Source: Lichenicoccus sp964245755
GTDB taxonomy: Bacteria > Pseudomonadota > Alphaproteobacteria > Acetobacterales > Acetobacteraceae
NCBI GenBank assembly: GCA_964245755.1
Contig: CAXTNV010000043.1
Coordinates: forward strand, 1 to 24,735
Reading direction: 5' to 3'
DNA length: 24,735 bases
The position numbers and the translations under genes are program-made. Under the pieces are notes generated by a model that was not told the DNA's origin, searched no databases, and saw only the letters and a list, made by a program, of their open reading frames with translations. Positions 1 to 7,865 of the stretch are shown here, one piece after another (the stretch's first letter is position 1; the number at the start of each line of letters is the position of its first letter).

Positions 1-1525
1 ACCCTGCCGCGTCGCGGAAGCCGATGCGGCCGCCCGCGGGATGCGCCGCGGCAGGGTTGATCGCGGGCCCGGGCGCAAGTGCGTGAACCGGACGACCGCC
101 GATCCCGAGCCGCTGCGCCGCCTGCGGCGTGAGGCCGCGCGTTTCCGCCACCGGACGTATCGGCAGGGCTCCGCGCACCGGCTGCGCCGCCGCCGACTGG
201 AAGCCGCGCACTGCCGGGCTGTCGATGCCGTGCGCGAGCGGATGGATCTGCCGCGATCCCGCCATCGCCGCCGCTGGGGCCACGGTCAGAGCTCTACGAT
301 TGACGAAGCCGCCACCCCCCCGCCGGTCGCCGGGCGCTTCTGCCGCACCGTTCCAGGCCGGCTGGTGCCAGCCGCCGCCGCGGTTCAGGCGGCTCAGGTA
401 GCGCCTGCTGCCGCCATAGGGCGGTGCGTAGGCTTCGCGCGGCCCGAGCGGCACCCAGCCGATGTCGCCGCGCCCCGAGGAAAGCGACGCGGCCAGCAGC
501 CCGGCACCAACTCCCACGACCGCGCCGGCGGCGATGAAGTCAACAAGGGCGGGCGCGTAGGCGGGCTGCTCGTCCACCGGGGTGTCGGGCTGGTTCGGAA
601 TCCAGCACCAGCGAGAGCCGAGCTGGGCCCAGCGCCCGTAGTGGAACGGGGCGAAGCCCCAGGGTTCGTTATCGACCCAGGTCCATCCCCACGGCGCCAC
701 GTATGACCAGCTGCCGTCGCGGTACGGCACCCAGTCCGGCGCTACCTGAGGCGCCCAGACCTGGCCGTACTGCGGGTCGGCCTGCCAGGTGCCGTATTGG
801 CCGAGGTCCTCCGCGCCGGTCATGCCCTGAACCGCCGCCGGAGCGGTAGCCGGTGCGCTGTTGCGGGCCAGCATCGCGGTCAGGAACGGGTCGTAGGAGG
901 AAAGCGACTCGACGTCGCCATGCACGTCCTGTGCGCCGGTCGCGACCGCCATCTGTCCCTGCCCGGCGCGCAAGGCCAGCGCGCCGCTGGTGAGCTGGGC
1001 GGCGCCGCGCACCACCACGACGCGGGTCGGCGTGGCGCTGTCCCCGGCGAGCACCTCGTATTCCCCGGCGGTCGCGATCTGCACCGCGCCCCGCGGCGTG
1101 TTGATCGTGTAGGTCTCGCCCGGCTGCAGGTCGCGCACATCAAGGAACAGTGCGCCCTGCGGCTCGGCCGCGAGCATCTGGCGGTCGTCCAGCGCGGAGA
1201 GATCCAGCTCGGTGCTGTCGGCCAGCGTAATCACGCTGTCGCCGACCTGAACATCCGCCTGCGCCTGTGGCTGCGTCCACAGGGCGTCGCCGGAGCTGAA
1301 CGGAAAATTCAGCACCGCCGGCGTCCATTGCGTGGCGCCGCTGCCGTGCGTCGAGACCGTGCCTTCCAACCGAGCCAGACGGCCGACGCGGCCGGGAGGA
1401 TCTGCCGCCGGGGCCGCCCCCGGGTCCTGCGCCCGGGCCACGGGCGTGCCCAAGCACGTCGATAATATCAGGGCTGAGCCCGCCAGCAGCGCGCTCAGCC
1501 GAAACCCAGTCGATCGCCTGTCCAT
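1..1525 (-). CDS. DUF6600 / FecR-like secreted protein (partial, C-terminus off the left edge)
   Basis: The minus-strand frame is open from an ATG at 1525 to the window edge, giving about 508 codons without a stop. Residues 1-33 look like a signal peptide: basic MDRRSTG, a hydrophobic stretch, then an ARAQ cleavage region. A FecR-like beta domain follows, reading as short strands on the pattern GRVGRLARLEGTVS and later INTPRGAVQIA. After it come aromatic-rich motifs of the DUF6600 type (WVPYRDGSW, YVAPWGWTWVDNEPWGF, FHYGRW). A hydrophobic Gly/Ala stretch and a low-complexity Arg/Gly/Pro/Ala tail reach the window edge. Family members are exported proteins of unknown function in Proteobacteria; the FecR part suggests an envelope or sensory role but does not prove one. 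It lies 82 bp downstream of the DUF3072 gene on the same strand. The family call is fairly secure; the function is unknown. Confidence 0.82.
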   Translation of the reverse strand, partial: MDRRSTGFRLSALLAGSALILSTCLGTPVARAQDPGAAPAADPPGRVGRLARLEGTVSTHGSGATQWTPAVLNFPFSSGDALWTQPQAQADVQVGDSVITLADSTELDLSALDDRQMLAAEPQGALFLDVRDLQPGETYTINTPRGAVQIATAGEYEVLAGDSATPTRVVVVRGAAQLTSGALALRAGQGQMAVATGAQDVHGDVESLSSYDPFLTAMLARNSAPATAPAAVQGMTGAEDLGQYGTWQADPQYGQVWAPQVAPDWVPYRDGSWSYVAPWGWTWVDNEPWGFAPFHYGRWAQLGSRWCWIPNQPDTPVDEQPAYAPALVDFIAAGAVVGVGAGLLAASLSSGRGDIGWVPLGPREAYAPPYGGSRRYLSRLNRGGGWHQPAWNGAAEAPGDRRGGGGFVNRRALTVAPAAAMAGSRQIHPLAHGIDSPAVRGFQSAAAQPVRGALPIRPVAETRGLTPQAAQRLGIGGRPVHALAPGPAINPAAAHPAGGRIGFRDAAG

Positions 1526-1607
1526 CGGCCCGCCCGTCTGCACGTCCCGAAGAATATTCTGCTGGCGGATTAGGTTGAGAAGATGGCGAAGCGGCCGCTC
1601 GTGCCGC

Positions 1608-1877
1608 TCAGTGCGATTTGCCGCGTCCAGTCGCCTGCTGCAGTGCGTCGATCCGCTTGGAGGCTTCCGCCTTGTTCAGCGAGGGGTCGAACTCCTCTCC
1701 CGCCTCCGTGCTCAGCGTCTTGAGGTAGGATTGCTGCGCACCGGTCATGCTCTCCTCCCCGGTCGCCCAGTCATCGGGGTTCTTTTCGGTGTTCGACGGC
1801 AGAGCCTGCTCGGACACCGGATCCTTGTCTTTTGTGCTCATGCCGGGCTCTACGTCTGCGTTCCCGTTTGGTTCCAT
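1608..1877 (-). CDS. DUF3072 domain small protein
   Basis: An 89-residue acidic, hydrophilic protein. Its second half carries the DUF3072 signature: a D-D-W-A-T-G segment, then MTGAQQSYLKTLS, a Glu-rich turn, and LNKAEASKRIDALQ near the C-terminus. It has no signal peptide or membrane segment. The pattern is known from many small soluble alphaproteobacterial proteins without an assigned role. The start is uncertain: ATG at 1877 gives 89 residues, and an in-frame ATG at 1841 (MSTKDKD) gives 77, closer to the usual family length. Neither has a strong ribosome binding site. It begins 20 bp beyond the comM stop, so it could be co-transcribed with comM. Confidence 0.8.
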   Translation of the reverse strand: MEPNGNADVEPGMSTKDKDPVSEQALPSNTEKNPDDWATGEESMTGAQQSYLKTLSTEAGEEFDPSLNKAEASKRIDALQQATGRGKSH

Positions 1878-1897
1878 GAGTTCGTGAACTTGCGCGC

Positions 1898-3391
1898 TCA
1901 GATCCTGCCCGGGATCCGGTGCCGGTAGCTCAGCGCCTCAGCGACGTGCGGGCGGGCGACGTGGTCGCAGTCGGCCAGGTCGGCGATGGTGCGGGACACG
2001 CGCAGCATCCGGGTGAACCCACGCGCGGACAGGCGCAGCCGCTCCGACGCCTTTTCCGCCAAGTCGCGCGCTTCGTCGGAGAGTTCGAGCTGCTCGAGCC
2101 CCGCCTCGGCGTTGCACAATCCGTCCTGCCGGGCGCGCTGGCGCGTGCGGCAGGACGCGATCCGCGCCGAGACGGTGCCGCTGGATTCGCCCGTCGGGGC
2201 GCGCGCGATCTCGCGCGCCGGCACCGGCTGCACCTGCACGCAGAGGTCGATGCGGTCGAGCATAGGACCGCTGATCTTGCTCATGTACTCCTCGCCGCAC
2301 TTCGGCGCCCGACCGCATTCCCGTGCGGCGTCGCCGAGATGGCCGCAGCGGCACGGGTTCATCGCCGCGACCAGCTGGAAGCGGGCCGGGTAGGTCACGT
2401 GGGCGGCCGCGCGGGCCACGGTGGTCCGGCCGGTCTCGATCGGTGCGCGCAGCGCTTCCAAGCTTTGCCGCGGCAGCTCCGGCATCTCGTCAAGGAACAG
2501 TACGCCGCGGTGGGCGAGGCTGACCTCGCCCGGCTTCGCGCGCGGCCCGCCGCCGATGATCGCCGCCTGGCTGGCCGAGTGATGCGGCTCACGGAACGGC
2601 GGCCGCATCACCAGCTTGCCGTCGTGCAACAGCCCCGCGACGCTGTGGATCGCGCTCACCTCGAGGGCTTCCGCTGCCGATAGGTCCGGGAGCAGCCCGG
2701 GCAGTCGTGCCGCGAGCATCGACTTCCCGGCACCTGGGGGCCCGATCAGCATCAGGCTGTGGCCGCCGGCGGCACTGATCTCGATGGCGCGCTTGGCGGT
2801 CTCCATGCCCTTCACGTCGGCGAGGTCGGGGGTGCGGCCGGGCTGCGCCAGGCCCGGCAGTTCCGGCGGGGTCAGCACCTGGGTGCCGCGGAAATGGTTG
2901 ACCAGCGACAGCAGGTCCGGCGCCGCCAGCACCTCGATCTCGCCGCCCCAGGCCGCCTCGCCGCCCTGCTGTGCCGCGCACACCAGTCCAAGTGCCAACG
3001 CACTGGCCCCGAGCGCCGCCGGCAGCACGCCGGTGACCGGGTTGATCCGGCCATCGAGCGAGAGTTCGCCGACCGCGGCGTAGCCGGCCACCTCGTCACG
3101 CGGCAGCACGTCCATCGCCGACAGCACGCCGAGCGCGATGGCGAGATCGAAGTGGCTGCCTTCCTTCTGCAGGTCGGCCGGGGCGAGGTTGATCAGGATG
3201 CGCTTGGGCGGCAGCGCCAGGCTCATCGCGGTCAGCGCCGCGCGCACCCGCTCGCGCGCTTCCGCCACCGCCTTGTCCGCGAGGCCCACGATCAGGAAGG
3301 CGGGCAGCCCGTTGGAGATCTGCACCTGGACCTCAACCGGCACGGCTTCGATTCCCAGGAAGGCGAAGCTGCGGACGCGGGCGATCGACAT
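1898..3391 (-). CDS. comM: YifB/ComM family Mg-chelatase-like AAA+ ATPase
   Basis: A 497-residue protein of normal ComM length. The N-terminal half (about 1-170) is the ChlI-like Lon-protease-fold domain, beginning MSIARVRSFAFLGIEA. The AAA+ core follows, with Walker A GPPGAGKS at 217-224 and Walker B VLFLDE at 297-302. A zinc-knuckle-like insert has Cys at 347, 349, 359 and 365, followed by SGPMLDRIDL. The C-terminal helical domain ends with the family pattern RMLRVSRTIADLA...SYR. ComM acts as a hexameric helicase that promotes branch migration during natural transformation; many non-competent bacteria also carry it. The ATG at 3391 was chosen over an in-frame start at 3499 because the family starts here and GGAGCC precedes it. 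Identification is firm; the role in this organism is inferred. Confidence 0.95.
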   Translation of the reverse strand: MSIARVRSFAFLGIEAVPVEVQVQISNGLPAFLIVGLADKAVAEARERVRAALTAMSLALPPKRILINLAPADLQKEGSHFDLAIALGVLSAMDVLPRDEVAGYAAVGELSLDGRINPVTGVLPAALGASALALGLVCAAQQGGEAAWGGEIEVLAAPDLLSLVNHFRGTQVLTPPELPGLAQPGRTPDLADVKGMETAKRAIEISAAGGHSLMLIGPPGAGKSMLAARLPGLLPDLSAAEALEVSAIHSVAGLLHDGKLVMRPPFREPHHSASQAAIIGGGPRAKPGEVSLAHRGVLFLDEMPELPRQSLEALRAPIETGRTTVARAAAHVTYPARFQLVAAMNPCRCGHLGDAARECGRAPKCGEEYMSKISGPMLDRIDLCVQVQPVPAREIARAPTGESSGTVSARIASCRTRQRARQDGLCNAEAGLEQLELSDEARDLAEKASERLRLSARGFTRMLRVSRTIADLADCDHVARPHVAEALSYRHRIPGRI

Positions 3392-3528
3392 GGGGAGGCT
3401 CCGGGAGCCGTCATGGCCCATCCGGCAGGGTGACCGTGCTTGCTTAAAGAAGGATTGACGGCACGCCCCGCGGCGCTGGGTGCCTAATTCTGGACACACG
3501 CGGTCGCGAGGCTGTTTCTAGAAAGCGC

Positions 3529-3628
3529 CGGGCTCCGCCCGGACCCGCCAAAGGCAGGCGCCTCTGGACACCGATTTATTTAATGGACTCTCAAGGCTCG
3601 GCCTTGAGCGGGTCCAGGGCAGCGCCCT
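3529..3628. repeat. Intergenic hairpin-rich repeat element (copy A)
   Basis: Three nested or adjacent stems lie here. CGGGC/GCCCG pairs at 3529-3541. CAAGGC/GCCTTG pairs around TCG at 3592-3606. AGGGC/GCCCT pairs around AGC at 3616-3628. An outer pairing joins GGACCCGC (3541-3548) with GCGGGTCC (3608-3615), enclosing the second stem. It sits just past the serA stop (minus strand), so it may end serA transcription or stabilise the message. A related element lies past the TIGR02300 gene at 22611-22658, sharing the segment AGCGG-R-TC-S-AGGGCAG-M-GCCCT. GC-rich palindromic intergenic repeats of this general kind are common in Rhodospirillales. Confidence 0.6.
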
Positions 3629-3636
3629 AGCCTCGC

Positions 3637-4884
3637 CTAGCGTCGCTGATACAGCAGCCGAGCCCGTATCGTGCTGTCGAGCGACCGCAACGCCTCCAGG
3701 ATCAGCGTGGCGTCCTCGCGGTCGGTGTCTGCCTCGACCACGACGTAGCCGATCTCGGCGTCGGTCTCGAGATACTGGGCGGCGATGTTGATGCCGGCGC
3801 TCGAGAAGATGTCGTTGATCTTGCCGAGGATGCCGGGAACGTTGTGGTGCACGTGCATGAAGCGGGTGCCGCGCGGACGCGCCGGAAGCTGCACCTCCGG
3901 GAAGTTCACCGCACCCCCAGTGGCGCCGACGTCGCTGTAGGCGATCAGCTTGCGCGCCACCTCGACGCCGATGCGGTCCTGCGCTTCGGCCGTCGAGCCG
4001 CCGATGTGCGGGGTCAGGATCACGTTGTCGAGACCCTGCAGCGGGCTCGTGAAACGCTCCGCGTTGCTGCTCGGCTCGTCGGGGAACACGTCGATCGCGG
4101 CGCCCAGCAGGTGGCCGGCACGCAGGGCCGCGGCGAGGGCGGCGAGATCCACCACCTGCCCGCGCGCGTTGTTGAGCAGGAAGCTGCCCGGCTTCATCCG
4201 GGCGATCTGCGCGGCGCCGATCAGGTCGCGCGTGTCGGCCGTCTGCGGCACGTGCAGGCTGACCACGTCGCTCTGCGCCAGCAGCGAATCCAGGGTGGCG
4301 GCGGCACCGGCATTGCCATGTCCGAGCTTGTCGATCACGTCGTGATAGATGACGCGCATGCCCAGCGCCTCGGCGAGCACCGAGAGCTGGCTGCCGATGC
4401 TGCCGTAGCCGACGATCCCCAGTGTCTTGCCGCGCACCTCCCAGCTGTTGGCGCTCGACTTGTCCCAGACCCCGTCATGCGCGGCGACCGACTTCGGGAA
4501 GATGCGCCGCATCAGCATGATGATCTCGCCGACCACCAGCTCGGCCACCGAACGCGTGTTGCTGTAGGGCGCATTGAACACCGGGATGCCGCGCGCGCGC
4601 GCCTCGGCGAGGGCGACCTGATTGGTGCCGATGCAGAAGCAGCCCACCGCGATCAGCTTGCGCGCGGCCTCGATCATCGTCGGCGTGAGCTGGGTGCGCG
4701 AGCGGATGCCGAGCACGTGCACGCCCTCGAGCGCCTCCCGCAGCGCCTCGCCGTCGAGGGCGCCGGGCAGGCGGGTGATGTTGGAATAGCCGGAGGCGAC
4801 CAGCAGCCCGACGGCGCTCTCGTGCACGCCCTCCAGCAGCAGGATCCGGATCCGGTCCTTGGGCAGCGAAAGCTCGCTCGACAT
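3637..4884 (-). CDS. serA: D-3-phosphoglycerate dehydrogenase
   Basis: This enzyme oxidises 3-phosphoglycerate to 3-phosphohydroxypyruvate with NAD+, the first step of serine synthesis in the cytosol. The protein is 415 residues, matching the E. coli-type SerA (about 410) rather than the long form. The substrate-binding lobe is split around the Rossmann core, with GYGSIG at 159-164. The catalytic set is Arg241 (NNARGQVVD), Glu270 (FPDEP) and His293 (TPHIGG). A C-terminal ACT domain spans about 342-415 and begins FMHVHHNVPGILGKIN; in this family it binds serine for feedback inhibition. The ATG at 4884 is preceded by AGGAAC; an in-frame upstream start at 4926 is less likely. It is 102 bp downstream of hisN in the same direction. 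No serB or serC is in the window. Confidence 0.96.
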   Translation of the reverse strand: MSSELSLPKDRIRILLLEGVHESAVGLLVASGYSNITRLPGALDGEALREALEGVHVLGIRSRTQLTPTMIEAARKLIAVGCFCIGTNQVALAEARARGIPVFNAPYSNTRSVAELVVGEIIMLMRRIFPKSVAAHDGVWDKSSANSWEVRGKTLGIVGYGSIGSQLSVLAEALGMRVIYHDVIDKLGHGNAGAAATLDSLLAQSDVVSLHVPQTADTRDLIGAAQIARMKPGSFLLNNARGQVVDLAALAAALRAGHLLGAAIDVFPDEPSSNAERFTSPLQGLDNVILTPHIGGSTAEAQDRIGVEVARKLIAYSDVGATGGAVNFPEVQLPARPRGTRFMHVHHNVPGILGKINDIFSSAGINIAAQYLETDAEIGYVVVEADTDREDATLILEALRSLDSTIRARLLYQRR

Positions 4885-4986
4885 CGGTCGTTCTGTTCCT
4901 GCTGCCCTGTGGCATGGCTTAGCCACACGGGTTAGCCGAGTGCGGATCAGCTTTCCAGCGTGTCGGCGGGTATGCCTGCCATCCGT

Positions 4987-5820
4987 TCAGACGGAGCCGT
5001 GCGACGCGGCAGTGCCTGCCAGCGCCTCGACCGCCGGTGCGAGCAGCGTCGGATCGCCGACCGCAAGCACGGTGCCGTCGCCATCCTGCCGCAGCGAACC
5101 TCCCTGCCAGTCGGTGATGCGGCCGCCGGCACCCTCGACCACCGGCACCAGCGCCGCCCAGTCCCAGGGCTTCATGCCGCACTCGGCGATGACGTCGAGC
5201 TGGCCAAGCGCCAGCAGCCCGTAGGCGTAGCAGTCGCCCCCCCAGGAGGCGCGCCGCACCGAGGAGCGCAGGCAGCGCCAGCGGGCGTCGAACGGCGGCT
5301 CCAGCATCTCGGGTGAGGTGCATGACAGCTCGGCGCGGGCGAGGCCGGCACAGGCACGGGTGCGTGCCGCACCCGGCAGGCTCGCGGAGAGGAACCGGGT
5401 CGGCTGGCCGGCGAGCCCGATCCAGCGCTCGTTGGTGATCGGCTGGTCGATCACGCCGAGTATCGGCTCCCCGTCCTGCAGCAGGGCCACGAGCACTCCG
5501 AAGCTCGGCCGGCCGGTGATGAAGGCGCGTGTGCCGTCGAGCGGGTCGAGCACCCAGCGCCAGCGTGCGTGCGGCCGCTCCAGCCCGAACTCCTCGCCGA
5601 GGATGCCGTGCTCCGGCAGGCGCTCCGAGAACACCGCGCGCATCGCCCGCTCGGCGCTGCGGTCGGCCACCGTAACCGGGCTGTCGTCCGCCTTGTCGGC
5701 CGCATCGAGCCGCGTCCGGAAGAACGGACGGATGACGCATCCCGCCACGTCCGCCGCCGCGACGGCCGCGGCCAGCCAGGTGTCGTGCGACTGGCGGTCC
5801 GCAAGCTGAACGTCCGGCAA
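4987..5820 (-). CDS. hisN: Inositol monophosphatase-family phosphatase, probable histidinol-phosphatase
   Basis: A member of the Mg2+-dependent inositol monophosphatase superfamily. Metal ligands are visible in GILGEEFG (Glu76-Glu77), DPLDGT (92-97) and WDWAALVPV (from 219). The sequence resembles the actinobacterial/alphaproteobacterial HisN type that dephosphorylates L-histidinol phosphate, so that activity is the best guess; inositol-1-phosphatase or another sugar-phosphatase activity is possible. No ATG exists near the expected N-terminus. The start is taken as TTG at 5820 (277 residues, close to the usual 260); a TTG one repeat earlier at 5835 is the alternative. Both TTGs lie inside a 15-bp tandem array, so the first residues (PDVQL) are repeat-encoded. 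No clear Shine-Dalgarno is present, although AGGGG recurs in the array. It lies between the cytochrome c and serA genes. Confidence 0.85.
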   Translation of the reverse strand: MPDVQLADRQSHDTWLAAAVAAADVAGCVIRPFFRTRLDAADKADDSPVTVADRSAERAMRAVFSERLPEHGILGEEFGLERPHARWRWVLDPLDGTRAFITGRPSFGVLVALLQDGEPILGVIDQPITNERWIGLAGQPTRFLSASLPGAARTRACAGLARAELSCTSPEMLEPPFDARWRCLRSSVRRASWGGDCYAYGLLALGQLDVIAECGMKPWDWAALVPVVEGAGGRITDWQGGSLRQDGDGTVLAVGDPTLLAPAVEALAGTAASHGSV

Positions 5821-5900
5821 CTGAACGTCCGGCAACTGAAGGTCCGGCCGCTGAAGGTCCGGCCCCTGAAGGTCTGGCCCCTGAAGGTCTGGCAGCGGCG
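5796..5900. repeat. 15-bp tandem repeat array 1 (about 7 units)
   Basis: Seven 15-bp units are read on the plus strand from 5796, with consensus (G/C)GTC(C/T)GGC followed by seven bases usually ending CTGAA. Units start at 5796, 5811, 5826, 5841, 5856, 5871 and 5886; the first and last are degenerate. On the minus strand it begins just after the cytochrome c stop (5904) and runs into the hisN start. There it reads as a Pro-Asp-Leu/Val-Gln-X pentapeptide in the hisN frame. Array 2 (13691-13775) shares the GGTCYGGC core. Confidence 0.85.
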
Positions 5901-5903
5901 CGC

Positions 5904-6926
5904 CTATTTTCCGGCCGCCTTCTGGTTGCTGGCGGCCTTCTGTCCGGCGGCGTCGGCGCCCCCTGGCCCGCTGCCGGGAAGCGGCGCCGGGTTCGGTGCC
6001 AGGCTGCGCAGGTAGGCGACCACGGCGGCGCGCTGCTTTTCGCTGGGGATGCCGGCGAAGCTCATCTTGGTGCCGGGCGCGTAGCCTTTCGGGTCGACCA
6101 GCCAGGCATTGAGGTTGTCGTAGGTCCAGGCGGCGTGCTTCGCCTTCAGCGCTGCCGAGTAGCTGTAGCTCCCGCTCATCGCGATGGCCTTGTTGACGGT
6201 GCCGTACAGGTTCGGCCCGACCATGCTGGAACCCCCCTGGTCGAAACTGTGGCAGGCGCCGCAATAGCGCTGCGACGCCTGCTGGCCGACCCCGACGTCC
6301 GCCGTGCGCACCAGGTCGACGAAGGTGGGTCCGGAGGCCGCGGCCGAGGCGGGCGCACCGTTATCGGCGACTGCCTGCGCCGGAGCCTGCTTGGGCACCG
6401 GCGGCAGCGGCAGCGGGCTGTCGGACAGGGTGCGCAGGTAGTCGACGACGTCGGCGCGTTGCTTGTCGCTGTTGATGCCGGCGAAGGCCATCTTGGTTCC
6501 GGCGGCGTAGCCTTTCGGATCCTTGAGCCAGGCGCTCATCTCCTCGAAGCTCCACTTGCCTTTGTGCGCCTTCAGCGACGAGGAGAATTCGTAGCCGGCG
6601 GTTTCGGCGATCGGCAGGCCGATGACGTTGTAGAGGTTGGGCCCCACCAGGGTGGCGCCACCCTTGGTGAAGCTGTGGCAGGAGGCGCACTGCCTGGCCG
6701 CGTCGCCGCCGCCGCGGGCGGGATCGGCGCTCGCCAGCAGGGCTGCGATCGGCACCTGACGGGGTCCGGCGGGCACGCCCTCGGGCAGGGCGCTGGCGAT
6801 GACGAAGGCAGGTTTCTCGGGATGCTCGGAGTGGATCAGCTTGCTCCCGAGCACGCCGCCCAGGCCGAAGACGATGCCGGCCGTCAGGAACGCGGCCATG
6901 ATCTTGTTCAGTTCGGTGCTGTCCAT
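5904..6926 (-). CDS. Membrane-anchored di-heme cytochrome c (tandem cytochrome c domains)
   Basis: A 340-residue protein with two homologous class I cytochrome c domains. Residues 8-30 form one uncleaved-looking hydrophobic segment, so the protein is probably anchored in the inner membrane facing the periplasm. Domain 1 has heme motif CASCH (80-84) and Met146 (GTKMAFAG) as the likely sixth ligand. Domain 2 has CGACH (222-226) and Met288 (GTKMSFAG). A Pro/Ala-rich linker of about 35 residues joins them, and a low-complexity Ala/Gly/Lys tail ends the protein. The domains resemble the CycM/c552 type that passes electrons from the bc1 complex to terminal oxidases; that role is inferred. The ATG at 6926 has AAAGGA upstream; an in-frame start at 6989 is less likely. 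It is divergent from kdsB across 180 bp. Confidence 0.93.
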   Translation of the reverse strand: MDSTELNKIMAAFLTAGIVFGLGGVLGSKLIHSEHPEKPAFVIASALPEGVPAGPRQVPIAALLASADPARGGGDAARQCASCHSFTKGGATLVGPNLYNVIGLPIAETAGYEFSSSLKAHKGKWSFEEMSAWLKDPKGYAAGTKMAFAGINSDKQRADVVDYLRTLSDSPLPLPPVPKQAPAQAVADNGAPASAAASGPTFVDLVRTADVGVGQQASQRYCGACHSFDQGGSSMVGPNLYGTVNKAIAMSGSYSYSAALKAKHAAWTYDNLNAWLVDPKGYAPGTKMSFAGIPSEKQRAAVVAYLRSLAPNPAPLPGSGPGGADAAGQKAASNQKAAGK

Positions 6927-7106
6927 GCCGTCCAGCCGATCCTTTGCCGCTGTCGCCGGGTGCGTGCCCTGCAGTGCCTCAGCGCCCACGCGAAAGCCGC
7001 GGTTGCGCTGTCCGCGACACGTTCCTAAGGTGCGCCCGACCCGATGTGAAGCCTAGCCCGGCGGCAATCGTGCCGCAGGCCGCGTAGCCGAGCCGCTCCC
7101 GACTTG

Positions 7107-7865
7107 ATGAACCCCTTGGTGCTGATCCCCGCCCGGATGGCCTCCACGCGCCTCCCGGGCAAGCCGCTTGCCGACATCGCCGGTCGCCCGATGATCCTGC
7201 ACGTGCTGGAGCGTGCCTGCCGTGCCGCGATCGGACCGGTGGCGGTGGCGGCGTGCGACGCGGAGGTGGAGGCAGTGGTGCGCGCCGCCGGCGGTCGGGT
7301 GGTGATGACCCCGCCCGAGCTTGCTTCCGGATCCGACCGGGTGCAGGCGGCGGCGCGGCTGCTCGATCCCGACGGCGCGCACGACGTGATCATCAACCTG
7401 CAGGGCGACCTGCCAGGATTGCCGTCATGGAACCTGCAGGCGGTGCTGGCGCCGCTGCGCGACCCCGGCTTCGACCCCGGCTTCGACATCGCCACCCTGG
7501 TGACGCCGATCGGCACGTCGCAGGAGGCCGCCGCCGCCTCCGTGGTCAAGGCCGCCTGCGCCTTCGCGCCTGGCGCCTCGAGTGCCGCGGTGCTGTATTT
7601 CTCGCGTGCCGCGATTCCCTGGGGCGACGGACCGCTTTGGCATCATATCGGCGTGTACGCCTATCGGCGTGCGGCACTCGCCCGGTTCGTCGCGCTGCCG
7701 GAGAGTGGGCTGGAACGGCGCGAGAAGCTGGAGCAGCTTCGCGCCCTGGAGGCCGGTCTGCGTATCGGCGCGGCGCGTGTGCCGGAGGCGCCGTTCGGCG
7801 TGGACACGCCGGCCGATCTCGAGCGCGCCCGCGCTCGGCTGGCGGCGCCGGAGCCCCGCCCGTGA
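7107..7865 (+). CDS. kdsB: 3-deoxy-manno-octulosonate cytidylyltransferase (CMP-Kdo synthetase)
   Basis: This enzyme activates Kdo with CTP to give CMP-Kdo for lipopolysaccharide inner-core assembly in the cytosol. The 252 residues match the family length. The nucleotide-binding loop is PARMASTRLPGKPL (9-22). The metal-binding segment reads INLQGDLP, the alphaproteobacterial form of the QGDxP motif. HHIGVYAYRR and GVDTP(A)DLE near the C-terminus are further family signatures. The ATG at 7107 is used; a TTG lies directly before it at 7104. The ribosome binding site is weak. Its stop overlaps the pheA GTG by GTGA, which indicates translational coupling. The presence of kdsB supports a Gram-negative with Kdo-containing LPS. 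Confidence 0.95.
   Translation: MNPLVLIPARMASTRLPGKPLADIAGRPMILHVLERACRAAIGPVAVAACDAEVEAVVRAAGGRVVMTPPELASGSDRVQAAARLLDPDGAHDVIINLQGDLPGLPSWNLQAVLAPLRDPGFDPGFDIATLVTPIGTSQEAAAASVVKAACAFAPGASSAAVLYFSRAAIPWGDGPLWHHIGVYAYRRAALARFVALPESGLERREKLEQLRALEAGLRIGAARVPEAPFGVDTPADLERARARLAAPEPRP

Noticed and set aside
3844..4935. A 363-codon plus-strand frame
   Set aside because: It is antisense to serA, with His/Arg/Gln-rich composition and no motif.
5796..5900. A CRISPR array or pentapeptide-repeat protein
   Set aside because: There are no spacers between units, the period is only 15 bp, and the coding pattern P-D-[LV]-Q-x lacks the A[DN]LxX pentapeptide-repeat rule and is too short.
4987..6264. A 425-codon frame suggesting a cytochrome-HisN fusion
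   Set aside because: The upstream part is an out-of-frame shadow of the cytochrome c gene, whose own frame carries the heme motifs and stops at 5904.
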